From NCBI GenBank assembly GCA_900314715.1, contig OMWI01000038.1, positions 1 through 36,838 on the forward strand: a stretch of DNA of 36,838 nucleotides, in the 5' to 3' direction. The notes beneath the pieces were generated by a model, which worked only from the letters and a program-made list of their open reading frames with translations, was not told where the DNA came from and did no database searches. This DNA comes from an uncultured Prevotellaceae bacterium (GTDB lineage Bacteria > Bacteroidota > Bacteroidia > Bacteroidales > Bacteroidaceae). Both the position numbers and the translations under genes were made by a program. Positions 8,356 to 17,528 of this stretch are shown piece after piece; position 1 is the first letter of the stretch, and each line of letters begins with the position of its first letter.

Positions 8356-11300
8356 TTACTTCACCTCAGAAATTAATACCGAACGGCTCACTTGAGCATC
8401 ATCCTTATACAAGTAATCTACTCCACCCTTAGAGTCGAGAACGAGGCTGCTTGCAGGAATACCATATTTGTTAATCAGAACATCGTAAACGTTCTTTGCA
8501 CGTTGCTCTGCCAATTTTGTATTGCGCTCGCTCGTTCCTGTCTGCTTGTCAGCATAACCTACAACGGCATATTTCTTGCCTGGAGTAGCCTTGATCATTT
8601 CGGCAACACTGTTAAGGTTGAACATTTCACGGTTTACAACCTCGGTCTTGTTGATGTCGAAGTTCACCAAGTATGGGAATGTTACGAATTCCTTATTGGC
8701 AACCACTTCCTTCACCACTTCCTTTTCAGGCTTTTGGTTTTGCAGGCGGTTAATCTCTGAACGCATACGGTTGAGTTCACCATTCAGGCGGTCAATCTCA
8801 GCATTGTCGGTAACATATACCGTGTTAGTCTTGATGGCACCAGCGTTAGCACCACCGAAGGTTACGTTTACACCAGCCATGAATGTACGAGGCATTGGAT
8901 AACGACCAGTGTCAAGACCAGTATAAAGCACAGAACCAGTACCAACTTCGGGATCGCCGTACTTGTTGTAACCAGAAATGGTAAGCAGATTGCTCACGCC
9001 AATATAAATGCGTGCTTTTTCAATAGCCAGTCTATGAGAGAGTCTCTGTGGGAGAGTGTAACCAATCTGGATGTTGCTAATACGCAAGAAGTCACCATTC
9101 TTTACCCAGAGGTCGCTAACACGAGCATTACGGTTCGGGTCGAGAACTGTCAAACGAGGAAGTGAACCAGCACCATTGCGGAATGCGTCGTTGTAACTGT
9201 CTTTCAAGATGTTAGGTACGCATTGATCGTCAAGTTGTACCATTGAGCTCAGTTTCATGGCTGAGTAAGACAAGATGTCTTGACCTAATACACCATACAG
9301 ATACATATTGAAATCCCAGTTCTTATAGTTTGCTCCAAGAGTAAGACCATAGTTAAGCTTGGGGAATCCATGACCGATAACGGTACGGTCGTCTTGGTCG
9401 AGCCTGCCATCGCCGTTGAGATCCTTGAACATCACATCACCAATTGACAATGGGTGTTGGTTATCTACTTTCGAGTAATCATCACTGGTGATACGTTTTT
9501 TGTAATCAGCCAATTGCTGCTCGTTTTGGATGATACCATCAGAGATATAACCAAAGTAGCTACCTACAGCTTCGCCTTCCTTACAGATAGAGTGGTTGGT
9601 CCAGAATTCGCTTGCACCATCAACAGCACCCACTTGGTGACCGTCGATAGTCGTACCATTGTCAGAACAGGTGTTGGGAATTGGGTCACCCATCTTCTTC
9701 ACCTTGTTCTTTAATGTAGAACCGTTCAAACGAGCGTTGAAACCGAAGTCTTTGTTAACTTGCTTGTGATAGCCAATAGAGAACTCGAAACCTTTATTCT
9801 CAATCTCACCATAGTTGGTATATACTTCCTTGAAACCTGCTGAACCACGAATCTGTTTGAGGATGAGCAAGTCTTTGGTGGTCTTGATAAAGTAATCAAG
9901 TGTGATATCCCAGTTCTTCAGGAATGCGAAGTCGATACCGAAGTTTAACATCTCGTTGGTCTCCCACTTCAAGTTCGGGTCAACCAATGGAGAGAACTGA
10001 CCAGTCTGACGTTCTCGGTTACCCCAGTAACCAGACACACCATTTTGAGGATAGAAAGCGTATGCAGCATCACCACTGAGCACAATCTTTGACCTACCAG
10101 CCATGTTTCCAGCATTACCAGTTTGTCCCCAACCAGCACGCAACTTCAAGTTGTCAATCCAGCTTGCGTTCTTCATAAATGGTTCCTCGCTAACACGCCA
10201 TGCAGCAGCTATAGAGGGGAATGTACCCCAGAGGTGACCATCCCATAAACGACCTTGAATATCGAGTTGCTTGGCACTGAAGTTTGAAGAACCGTCACGA
10301 CGGATAGTAGCAGTCAAAATATAGCGATCTAACAAGTTGTATGAAATACGTCCGAAGTATGAAATGGTACGTGTGTCACCATTGTAAGCACCGCCAAGTT
10401 GTTTCTCTGGATTTCTTGCCATTTCAAAATTACGGTTGCTTTCAGAGGGGAAGTCGCGACGACTACCGTTCAACCATTGTCCCCAAGTTTTTCCAACTTC
10501 GTTACCAACCATCAATGTTAAGTCGTGAACACCATAGTTCAGATTATAGGTCAGATAGGTCTGCAGTCCCAAGCTATAACCATGACTGTTGTTCAGGGAG
10601 AAGCTGTAAGTTTGGTCAGCGTTCAAACGTATTTCTGTCAATACATTATTTATATAATTAAAACGCTTACGACCACCAGTGAAGTCTGAACTGTTGTTAC
10701 CCCAATAAGTGTAAGTACCTTGGCTACGCAAATCGAGTTTGTGATGCTTGGTATCTAAGAAAGTGAGGTCAACGAAAGCAGTTGTCTGAATACGGTCATA
10801 ACCATTACGGGCGCGGTCGCCGTTCTCCATCTGAGTAGCGTATGGGTTGCCAGCAATGTTCGTGTTACCTTCCCATCCGTTTGGCGTGTTTTGGTAGGTT
10901 ACACCATAACTGCCGTCAGGATTCTTCAAATTGACATTTACCAAAGATCCATTCACAGGGTCATTTCCAGTGATATAGTCAAGTGTTGGAGTCATTGAAG
11001 CAAAGTCGCGCAGAGAAGAAAGGTTTTGGTTGTTACCCATACCGGCATTTGAACCATAAGTCTCACTATGGGTGTAGTTGATGTCGCCACCTACTTCCAA
11101 GTATCTATTAATCTTAGAACTCATGTTAGCGCGGGCGGTAAAACGTTCATAGTTGGTGTTAACCACCAAACCATCAACATTTAAATAACCGAATGAAATA
11201 TTATACTTTGTCTTCTCGGTACCACCATTTACAGATGCTCCATACTGTTGACGCAAGGCAGCGCGTGTCATTTCTTTCTGCCAATCAATGCTGTGGCGTT

Positions 11301-12183
11301 TTCCGTCATAAGCATTGTCCCAAATGTGGTTTCCGATACCGTCGCCTTGGTTGGTAATCTTGGCTTCACGTAAAGCACTTGTGAAAGTATCAATGTCAAG
11401 TACCTTCAAAGTGTATGGCAATGTTTGCAAACCGAAATCTGCAGTAATGTTGATGTTGGTCTTACCAGCACTTCCGTGCTTGGTGGTAATCATTACAACA
11501 CCATTAGCACCTGCTGAACCGTAGATAGCGGCAGCAGAGGCGTCCTTCAAAATCTCAATGCGCTCGATGTCGGCAGGGTTAACGAAACTGGCACTTGTAC
11601 CAACTTGTACACCATCTACAACATAAAGTGGAGAAGCTTCGCCATTAATGGTTCCAACACCACGGATACGAATGGCAGCATCACCATCAGGTGTACCGTC
11701 AAATTGCGTTACCATCACACCAGCAGCAGATCCTTGTAAAGCTTGGCCGATGTTCGTAGGAACACGTTTCATCACAGCCTCTTGATCAACTGTTGCCACT
11801 GAACCAGAGATGTCACTCTTTTTCATGGTACCATAACCGATAACAACCACATCGTTCAACGTGGTGTTGTCTTCTCTTAAAACAACGGATAAGTCTTTGC
11901 GACCATCCGCATTGATAGTTTGAGTAACAAATCCTACATACGAAACTTGTATGCGGGCATTGGCGGCAGCATTTACGTAAAACTGTCCATTGACATCCGT
12001 AACGGCTCCCGTGTTAGTACCCAACACTTTCACTGATGCGCCAATGATTGGCTCACCTGTTTCGTCACTTACCGTTCCTTTAATCACGCCCTGTGCAAAT
12101 GCCAAGGAAGGCAAAAAACAGAACAGGAACAGAATGAATCGTGATTTTTTTAAAAAAGCACTTTTCTTCATGTAATTTTTCAT
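8356..12183 (-). CDS. susC-like: SusC-like TonB-dependent receptor fused to an OmpA-like domain
   Basis: A glycan importer of about 1275 residues with an unusual tail. From the chosen start (MKNYMKKSAF), a signal peptide ending SLAFAQ is followed by a carboxypeptidase-regulatory-like domain (about 33-110), the TonB box/plug with LNDVVVIGYGTMKKSDISGS, the SusC pattern LKDASAAAIYGSAGANGV, and a barrel ending near 1113 (TFMAGVNVTFGG). A further 160 residues follow: a short coiled coil (NAEIDRLNGELNRMRSEINR), a KPEKEVVKEVV linker and an OmpA C-terminal domain (about 1165-1275) with NFDINKTEV, GYADKQTG and NTKLAEQRAKNVYDVL. OmpA domains bind peptidoglycan; the Asp of GYAD and Arg of QRAKNV are kept. 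The frame continues to 12216, but the Met at 12183 fits the signal peptide better. The SusD partner is 45 bases downstream. Confidence 0.93.
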   Translation of the reverse strand: MKNYMKKSAFLKKSRFILFLFCFLPSLAFAQGVIKGTVSDETGEPIIGASVKVLGTNTGAVTDVNGQFYVNAAANARIQVSYVGFVTQTINADGRKDLSVVLREDNTTLNDVVVIGYGTMKKSDISGSVATVDQEAVMKRVPTNIGQALQGSAAGVMVTQFDGTPDGDAAIRIRGVGTINGEASPLYVVDGVQVGTSASFVNPADIERIEILKDASAAAIYGSAGANGVVMITTKHGSAGKTNINITADFGLQTLPYTLKVLDIDTFTSALREAKITNQGDGIGNHIWDNAYDGKRHSIDWQKEMTRAALRQQYGASVNGGTEKTKYNISFGYLNVDGLVVNTNYERFTARANMSSKINRYLEVGGDINYTHSETYGSNAGMGNNQNLSSLRDFASMTPTLDYITGNDPVNGSLVNVNLKNPDGSYGVTYQNTPNGWEGNTNIAGNPYATQMENGDRARNGYDRIQTTAFVDLTFLDTKHHKLDLRSQGTYTYWGNNSSDFTGGRKRFNYINNVLTEIRLNADQTYSFSLNNSHGYSLGLQTYLTYNLNYGVHDLTLMVGNEVGKTWGQWLNGSRRDFPSESNRNFEMARNPEKQLGGAYNGDTRTISYFGRISYNLLDRYILTATIRRDGSSNFSAKQLDIQGRLWDGHLWGTFPSIAAAWRVSEEPFMKNASWIDNLKLRAGWGQTGNAGNMAGRSKIVLSGDAAYAFYPQNGVSGYWGNRERQTGQFSPLVDPNLKWETNEMLNFGIDFAFLKNWDITLDYFIKTTKDLLILKQIRGSAGFKEVYTNYGEIENKGFEFSIGYHKQVNKDFGFNARLNGSTLKNKVKKMGDPIPNTCSDNGTTIDGHQVGAVDGASEFWTNHSICKEGEAVGSYFGYISDGIIQNEQQLADYKKRITSDDYSKVDNQHPLSIGDVMFKDLNGDGRLDQDDRTVIGHGFPKLNYGLTLGANYKNWDFNMYLYGVLGQDILSYSAMKLSSMVQLDDQCVPNILKDSYNDAFRNGAGSLPRLTVLDPNRNARVSDLWVKNGDFLRISNIQIGYTLPQRLSHRLAIEKARIYIGVSNLLTISGYNKYGDPEVGTGSVLYTGLDTGRYPMPRTFMAGVNVTFGGANAGAIKTNTVYVTDNAEIDRLNGELNRMRSEINRLQNQKPEKEVVKEVVANKEFVTFPYLVNFDINKTEVVNREMFNLNSVAEMIKATPGKKYAVVGYADKQTGTSERNTKLAEQRAKNVYDVLINKYGIPASSLVLDSKGGVDYLYKDDAQVSRSVLISEVK

Positions 12184-12233
12184 TTTTGAGTGTTGATAAA
12201 TTAAGTTAATAATCAAATGATTTTTATTCGACG

Positions 12234-12299
12234 CAAAGTTAAAAATATATTCTTAGTAGTATTTTGTTGTTTGTTTCAATTACTTTAATTTTTGTTTCA
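12234..12299 (-). promoter_or_regulatory. Promoter and paired activator sites of susC-OmpA
   Basis: The minus strand has a TAACTTTG -7 box (12234-12241). Upstream lie two identical 7-mers, TGAAACA (12272-12278 and 12293-12299), 21 bp apart and embedded in an 11-bp direct repeat (12270-12280, 12291-12301). The nearer copy starts 31 bp from the box. No -33 TTTG is seen, as expected for an activator-dependent promoter. Direct repeats two helical turns apart suit AraC-type DNA-binding domains such as those of hybrid two-component regulators. Confidence 0.7.
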
Positions 12300-12344
12300 A
12301 TAAATAAAAATGTCTTGATAAAATGGGGTTTTTATCAAGACATT
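12299..12344 (-). terminator. Intrinsic terminator after GH95
   Basis: On the minus strand AATGTCTTGATAAAA pairs almost perfectly with its complement around a short CCCC-containing loop (12309-12344), followed by a T-rich tail. It closes the GH31-GH95 operon 43 bases past the GH95 stop and lies beside the distal activator site of the susC-OmpA promoter. Confidence 0.85.
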
Positions 12345-12386
12345 CAGCGAAAATGTATAAAAAGAGTATAATCGTTTTCTGTTATT

Positions 12387-14855
12387 TTATATATCACAAA
12401 TCAATGTGTAAACTTTGTCTGCCGTGGTTTCCATGTCATATTCATAAACCTTTTTTATGGGTAATGTCTGGAATGAAGACAACTCAGATGACATCAAAGG
12501 CTTTCTGATTTCTGCTTTTTTGAGCAATGGATTTGTCACTTCTCCAGAGGCAACTTTTAGATTGTTACCTTTCAATGGCACATACGAGCGTATGCGTAAA
12601 GTACCTCCAAGTTTTGATTTGATGACAGCTTTTTTAAGTTGTCCTTGTAGCCAAGTCATATCAACTACAAATCCACCGCGTGCGCACAATCCTTTTACCT
12701 CACCATCTTGCCAAGCATCTGGCAAAGCTGGTAAGAGATGCACTGCTTCGTCGTGACTTTGTAGCAGCATCTCGCAAACACCAGCTGCACAACCGAAATT
12801 ACCGTCAATCTGGAAAGGTGGATGGGCATCGAAGAGATTTGGGTAAGTTCTTCCGTTAGGATATTGCCGAGCCATACGATCATCGGGCAACAGATGTAAC
12901 ATGTTTTGAATAATCTTAAATGCATGGTTTCCGTCAAGCATACGTGCCCAGAAATTGATTTTCCATCCCAAACTCCATCCTGTAGCCATGTCTCCACGTT
13001 GTTTCAACGTATTGGCAGCAGCGGTGAACAGCTGGGGATGAGAGTAGGGTGATATTTGATTGGATGGATAAAGACCATAGAGATGGGAGATGTGGCGATG
13101 CTCGTCTTTGGGGTCATCAGCATCGATGAGCCATTCTTGCAGTTGTCCATACTTTCCGATTTGCATAGGAGGAAGTTTGGCAATTGCTTGGAGAAGAGTG
13201 TTGATGTATGCTGGGTTTTCTTTTAATATGATAGATGCTTGTAAAACTTGGTTGAGCACGTCGAAGACAATTTGATTGTCCATCGTAGAACCAGCCGTTA
13301 CGTTAGTTCCCTTACCTTGAGGACCGTGTTCTGGAGAAACGGTAGGAACGGTCATCAGCCATCCCCATTTGGGGTGTACTTGCATATAGTCGAGCAGGAA
13401 GTCGGCTGCTCCTTTCAACACATCGTAATATTCAGCCAAGAATTTCTTGTCGCCCGTATATAAATAATGTTGCCAGATGTGTGTAGTCAACCATGCTCCA
13501 CCTGTTGGGAATATACCCCATGAGGTGCCATCTACAGGACCAGCTATTCGCCATAGGTCGGTGTTGTGATGCGCAACCCATCCTTTGCAACCATACATTT
13601 GTTGTGCCGTTTCCGCTCCCGTATGACTGAGGTCTCGAATCATGCTAAACAAGGGTTGTTGCGTTTCCGCAAGATTTCCTATCAATGCAGGCCAATAGTT
13701 CATCTCGGCATTGATGTTGATGGTGTATTTCGAATCCCAAGGCGCATTCATCTTATCGTTCCATACACCTTGTAGATTAGCTGGTTGACCGCCTGGTTGT
13801 GACGATGAAATGAGCAAATATCTACCATATTGCATCATGAGCGAAACCATATCCATATCGTTTCCGTCGGCAAATGCAGCGAGGCGTTTGTCTGTTTCCA
13901 ATGATGAATTTTCCGACTTGGCAAGTGTCAGGGATACGCGGTCATATTGCTCCTTGTATTTCTTGATGTGATTATTCAGCAATTGCTTGTACGACTTACC
14001 TTGGAGCGAGGACATCGTCTGATTATTTTTCTTCACAGGATTGCCACTAACATCGTGATAATTCACGAAATTGGTAGCGGCTGTGATATAGAGTGTTGCC
14101 GTCGTAGCATTTTTCACCGTCAGTGAATTGACACCACGTTCCAACTTACCATCAGCCTCCAACGATATGCGGCACTCGGCTTTCAGTCCTGCTTTGATAC
14201 CTTCTTGTTCAACACCATCTACAACGGCAGCCAGTTCATAGACATCTTTCATGTCTTCATGGGCAGATACCGTAAACACTTTTGACTCCAATTGGCTGGT
14301 GAAATTCACATCAAAGGTTAAGGCACCTTTCTTATTGGCTTGTAGACGGACGATAATCACATTGTCTGCTTGTGAGGCAAATGCCGTTCGTTCGTACGTA
14401 ACACCATCTACTACATATTTTGTCGTAGTGGTTGCATCTCCCAAGTTGAGTTCTCTGCGATATTGCGTGGGTTCACCAAGGTTAGGGAATTGCAGTTTTA
14501 CACTTCCCAATGGCAGATAGCGCATACCGTGAGGACCTTTTATAAAGTATTTATCTAACAATGCATGTGCTTCTTTTTCCTTTCCCTCGAAAATGAGGTC
14601 TCTCACTTCTTGCAAATGCTCTTTTGATTCAAGGCTATTGTTGTTGTGAGGAGAACCCGACCAGAATGTTTCTTCATTGAGTTGGATTTCTTCTTCATTT
14701 GTTCCACCATAAACCATTGCTCCAAGATGTGAGTTGCCAATGGGTAATGCTTCCAACCAATGTTTGGCTGGTTGTGAATACCACAATTGATGATCTTGTG
14801 CATGAATGGCAGAAGATAAAAGGAATACACAGAATAATATGAATGCTTTCTTCAT
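12387..14855 (-). CDS. GH95 alpha-L-fucosidase / alpha-L-galactosidase
   Basis: An 822-residue exported enzyme of family GH95, which inverts and removes terminal alpha-1,2-L-fucose or, in some members, alpha-L-galactose. The signal peptide [20 protein letters not shown] shows no lipobox, so it is probably periplasmic. Domains: N-terminal beta domain with [15 protein letters not shown] and [11 protein letters not shown], a linker, and an (alpha/alpha)6 barrel. Catalytic motifs match the family: ININ before AEMNYWPA (Asn380, Asn382), SPEH (Glu509, acid) and [13 protein letters not shown] (about 676-688, Asp). The frame opens 13 codons earlier at 14894, but the MKKAF start gives a proper signal peptide and a 39-base gap after the GH31 stop. 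It is the second gene of the GH31-GH95 operon. Fucose and L-galactose specificity cannot be separated here. Confidence 0.93.
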   Translation of the reverse strand: MKKAFILFCVFLLSSAIHAQDHQLWYSQPAKHWLEALPIGNSHLGAMVYGGTNEEEIQLNEETFWSGSPHNNNSLESKEHLQEVRDLIFEGKEKEAHALLDKYFIKGPHGMRYLPLGSVKLQFPNLGEPTQYRRELNLGDATTTTKYVVDGVTYERTAFASQADNVIIVRLQANKKGALTFDVNFTSQLESKVFTVSAHEDMKDVYELAAVVDGVEQEGIKAGLKAECRISLEADGKLERGVNSLTVKNATTATLYITAATNFVNYHDVSGNPVKKNNQTMSSLQGKSYKQLLNNHIKKYKEQYDRVSLTLAKSENSSLETDKRLAAFADGNDMDMVSLMMQYGRYLLISSSQPGGQPANLQGVWNDKMNAPWDSKYTININAEMNYWPALIGNLAETQQPLFSMIRDLSHTGAETAQQMYGCKGWVAHHNTDLWRIAGPVDGTSWGIFPTGGAWLTTHIWQHYLYTGDKKFLAEYYDVLKGAADFLLDYMQVHPKWGWLMTVPTVSPEHGPQGKGTNVTAGSTMDNQIVFDVLNQVLQASIILKENPAYINTLLQAIAKLPPMQIGKYGQLQEWLIDADDPKDEHRHISHLYGLYPSNQISPYSHPQLFTAAANTLKQRGDMATGWSLGWKINFWARMLDGNHAFKIIQNMLHLLPDDRMARQYPNGRTYPNLFDAHPPFQIDGNFGCAAGVCEMLLQSHDEAVHLLPALPDAWQDGEVKGLCARGGFVVDMTWLQGQLKKAVIKSKLGGTLRIRSYVPLKGNNLKVASGEVTNPLLKKAEIRKPLMSSELSSFQTLPIKKVYEYDMETTADKVYTLICDI

Positions 14856-14894
14856 GGTGTGATATGTTTTATGGTTTTGTATCTTTTGAAACAA

Positions 14895-17402
14895 CTAAAA
14901 ACGAATGCGAACCTTTTTCCCTTTATAGGCAATTGTCTTGCTTGGCTTACCTTGCAACGTAACAAAAAACTCCCGTTTCATCGGCATTTCTTGATAGGAA
15001 CCTTTTCGACTTCCTATGGTTAATTGTTGCTTGGCATTGTCCCATTCTAATGAGATTTTGCTGCACTCGCCCTTCTCGTAACGATTGCTTTCTCCATCGT
15101 CTTCATACAAGTCAAATGTTGCATTTGCGCCTGGGAAAATGCGTATTTCCATGGGAGCAGAGAGATTTTCTTTGGTATATTGCTTGTCTGCACCAATAGG
15201 AAGAATGCTTCCCGCTTTCACGAAAATGGGAATGGTAGTTAAGTCAATGGAAGTGGTAATGGTTTTTCCGCCATCATAGTGTTTTCCTGTTCTGAAGTCA
15301 TACCATCCTGCGTGATGGATGGGAAGGTATGTTTGCCAAGAACCTTTGTTTTCTGATAAAGATTGCGTAACAGGACTTACCAACAATGATTTTCCAAACA
15401 TATATTCATGTTTTTGTTGCAAGGCAACATAGTCGTTTGCAAAGTCAAACACAAGTGGGCGCATCAATGTAGAACCAGCAAATGAAACTTCTGCCACGTT
15501 AGAATAAATGTAGGGAAGTAAACGGTATCTTTCTTGCAAGCATTTGTGAATAATGGCTTGGGCTTCTTTGCCATATCGCCAAGGTTCTGTGTCGCTCATG
15601 TAACCATGAACGCGCATCAATGGCAAGTAAACGGAAGTCTGAATCCATCTTAACATCCGTTCAATATAGTCGGTATTGGAATATTGGTCGCGTGGACGGA
15701 AGAATCCTCCAGCATCGTAAGTCCACCAAGGCAATCCCGTAGCTTGCAAACCAAGACCTGCCGTAATCTGACGACGGAATGTTTCCCAATCGTTGCCAAC
15801 GTCGCCCGACCACAAAGCAGAACCATAACGTTGAATACCTGAGAATCCACAACGGGTAAGAATCATCGGTCGTTGTTCGGGTGCATCTTTGCGTAATCCC
15901 TCATACACCGTCTTGTTTACCAAAAGGGGATAGACATTTCTTACTTCATCGCCATCAATCTCCCCATTCTTGACCATTCTTCCCGTTAGGTCATCGTTTT
16001 CGGGTTCGGTAGCATCTTGCCACCATGCGTCAATGCCTAATGGCAATAAACGTTGACTGAAATTACGCCAATAGGCGTTAGCTGCTTGGGGATTGAAGAA
16101 GTCTATCCAGTCAGTTTGCGGAATGTAAAAACCGTCTTGTAGCATTTGCTTGCCTACCTCAGAGTTCTTGTCTATCTTCGACCAAACAGATACCATCAAC
16201 CTCATGTTCATGCGATGAAGACTATCGGTCATTGATTTAGGTGAAGGATAGTGGGCTTCGTCGAATTTCATGGAGTTCCATCCATATTTTCCCCAATATT
16301 GCCAGTCTTGCACAATCATGTCGATGGGCAATTGTTCGTTTCTGAATCGGTTGGCGGTAGTCAATATCTCTTCTTGTGAGTGAAAGCGCTCCCTGCAATG
16401 GATATATCCCATTGCCCAAATAGGCAACATAGGTACGTTGCCCGTAACTTGTCTATAAGAGGCAATGATTTCGTCGGGATTGCCTACGAATACGGTATAG
16501 TCAACAGCCTTTGCGACGGGTGTATAAAAAGTGGTTTCGTTTTTCACTAAATGGTAGTGTACTACTGGTTTATCACCATTGGAGAGTTCTGCCGATAGAC
16601 GATGCTTACCTGCTTCCAAATGAACAATCGTAGAGGTGGTGGGTGGCAACCATAGGTTTTGCATGTCAATGACAATCTTGTCGTCGATGCAAAGATGATG
16701 TCTACGAGCCATCTTTTGACCTACGTCCAATAGCAAGGAGTAGTCTCCCGCCTTGTCGATTACAATGTCTGCCTCATAGATGTTTCGTTCGCGTACCTCT
16801 TGCCTTCCTCCTTCGGTTGAGGTTACGTTCACCACTTCACGACCTTTCGAACCCTGTTGTTTGATTAACGTCACATTTTGTTTGGAGGGGTTAAACTCAG
16901 TCAATCCATATTGATTCCACAACAATCCATAACCTTTGCTGGAGATCATCATGGGAACTGAGATTTGCGTGTTTACTTGCGTCAATCTGCGCGATAGTCC
17001 TCTAATGTTGCTATAACCATCTTGAAATTGTCCAAGACCATATAAGTATTCGTCGGTAGGTGAATCGATGGTTAGTGTTGCACCATCCTTGTCGGCTTGA
17101 TGTCGTGTAGCGCGAAATACCACGACACCTTGCTTGTTGGTTATTTCAACAATGCCTTGTTGGTCATTCACGTTTAAGTTTACATCGTGTTTCGATGTTT
17201 CGTCATTGCTCACGTAAACCCAATCGGGTAAGGTTGTTGCTGAAGAGACATCTGCCTCTTCGTAACAAATTCTCACCGCATTGTTTGCAATGAACTTCAC
17301 GTTTAAACGTCCTTTCCCAAATGAATAATCCTTTGCCATTGCCAAAAGTGGCAATGCGAGCATGATGCAAAGGCAAATAATCGTTTTCCTCATGTTTTTC
17401 AA
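14895..17402 (-). CDS. GH31 alpha-xylosidase-like enzyme with PA14 insert
   Basis: An 835-residue exported GH31 enzyme with a signal peptide in residues 1-23 (ending LLAMAK) and no lipobox. Order: N-terminal beta domain with YLYGLGQFQDGY (119-130), a PA14-like insert (about 195-285, ADIVIDKAGDYSLLLDVG...), and a TIM barrel with the nucleophile in WWQDATEPE (Asp463) and acid/base in LWSGDVGNDWE (Asp534), then C-terminal beta domains. The PA14 insert and WWxDATEP signature recall alpha-xylosidases acting on xyloglucan oligosaccharides; other alpha-glycosidase activity in GH31 is possible. It leads an operon with GH95. Together these would strip alpha-linked xylose and fucose/L-galactose. Its promoter has the same layout as that of the SusC-OmpA gene. 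Confidence 0.93.
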   Translation of the reverse strand: MKNMRKTIICLCIMLALPLLAMAKDYSFGKGRLNVKFIANNAVRICYEEADVSSATTLPDWVYVSNDETSKHDVNLNVNDQQGIVEITNKQGVVVFRATRHQADKDGATLTIDSPTDEYLYGLGQFQDGYSNIRGLSRRLTQVNTQISVPMMISSKGYGLLWNQYGLTEFNPSKQNVTLIKQQGSKGREVVNVTSTEGGRQEVRERNIYEADIVIDKAGDYSLLLDVGQKMARRHHLCIDDKIVIDMQNLWLPPTTSTIVHLEAGKHRLSAELSNGDKPVVHYHLVKNETTFYTPVAKAVDYTVFVGNPDEIIASYRQVTGNVPMLPIWAMGYIHCRERFHSQEEILTTANRFRNEQLPIDMIVQDWQYWGKYGWNSMKFDEAHYPSPKSMTDSLHRMNMRLMVSVWSKIDKNSEVGKQMLQDGFYIPQTDWIDFFNPQAANAYWRNFSQRLLPLGIDAWWQDATEPENDDLTGRMVKNGEIDGDEVRNVYPLLVNKTVYEGLRKDAPEQRPMILTRCGFSGIQRYGSALWSGDVGNDWETFRRQITAGLGLQATGLPWWTYDAGGFFRPRDQYSNTDYIERMLRWIQTSVYLPLMRVHGYMSDTEPWRYGKEAQAIIHKCLQERYRLLPYIYSNVAEVSFAGSTLMRPLVFDFANDYVALQQKHEYMFGKSLLVSPVTQSLSENKGSWQTYLPIHHAGWYDFRTGKHYDGGKTITTSIDLTTIPIFVKAGSILPIGADKQYTKENLSAPMEIRIFPGANATFDLYEDDGESNRYEKGECSKISLEWDNAKQQLTIGSRKGSYQEMPMKREFFVTLQGKPSKTIAYKGKKVRIRF

Positions 17403-17412
17403 ATTTTTGTTG

Positions 17413-17478
17413 CAAAGTTATGAAATAAAAACGATTTCACTTATGCGGATTGTAACATATTGATTGGATGATGTTTCA
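17413..17478 (-). promoter_or_regulatory. Promoter and paired activator sites of GH31-GH95
   Basis: The minus strand has a TAACTTTG box (17413-17420). Upstream 7-mers read TGTTACA (17451-17457) and TGAAACA (17472-17478), 21 bp apart; the near one starts 31 bp from the box, exactly as at the susC-OmpA promoter. The stretch 17479-17528, down to the regulator stop, shows no clear terminator. Confidence 0.65.
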
Positions 17479-17528
17479 ACATCCATAGTGGGAAGGGTAA
17501 AAATGAAGTCGTTTTCCCAATGTGATGG

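Noticed and set aside
17465-17480. Hairpin GGATG/CATCC as terminator of the regulator or GH31 region
   Set aside because: It is short and has no T-run, and it overlaps the distal activator site of the GH31 promoter.
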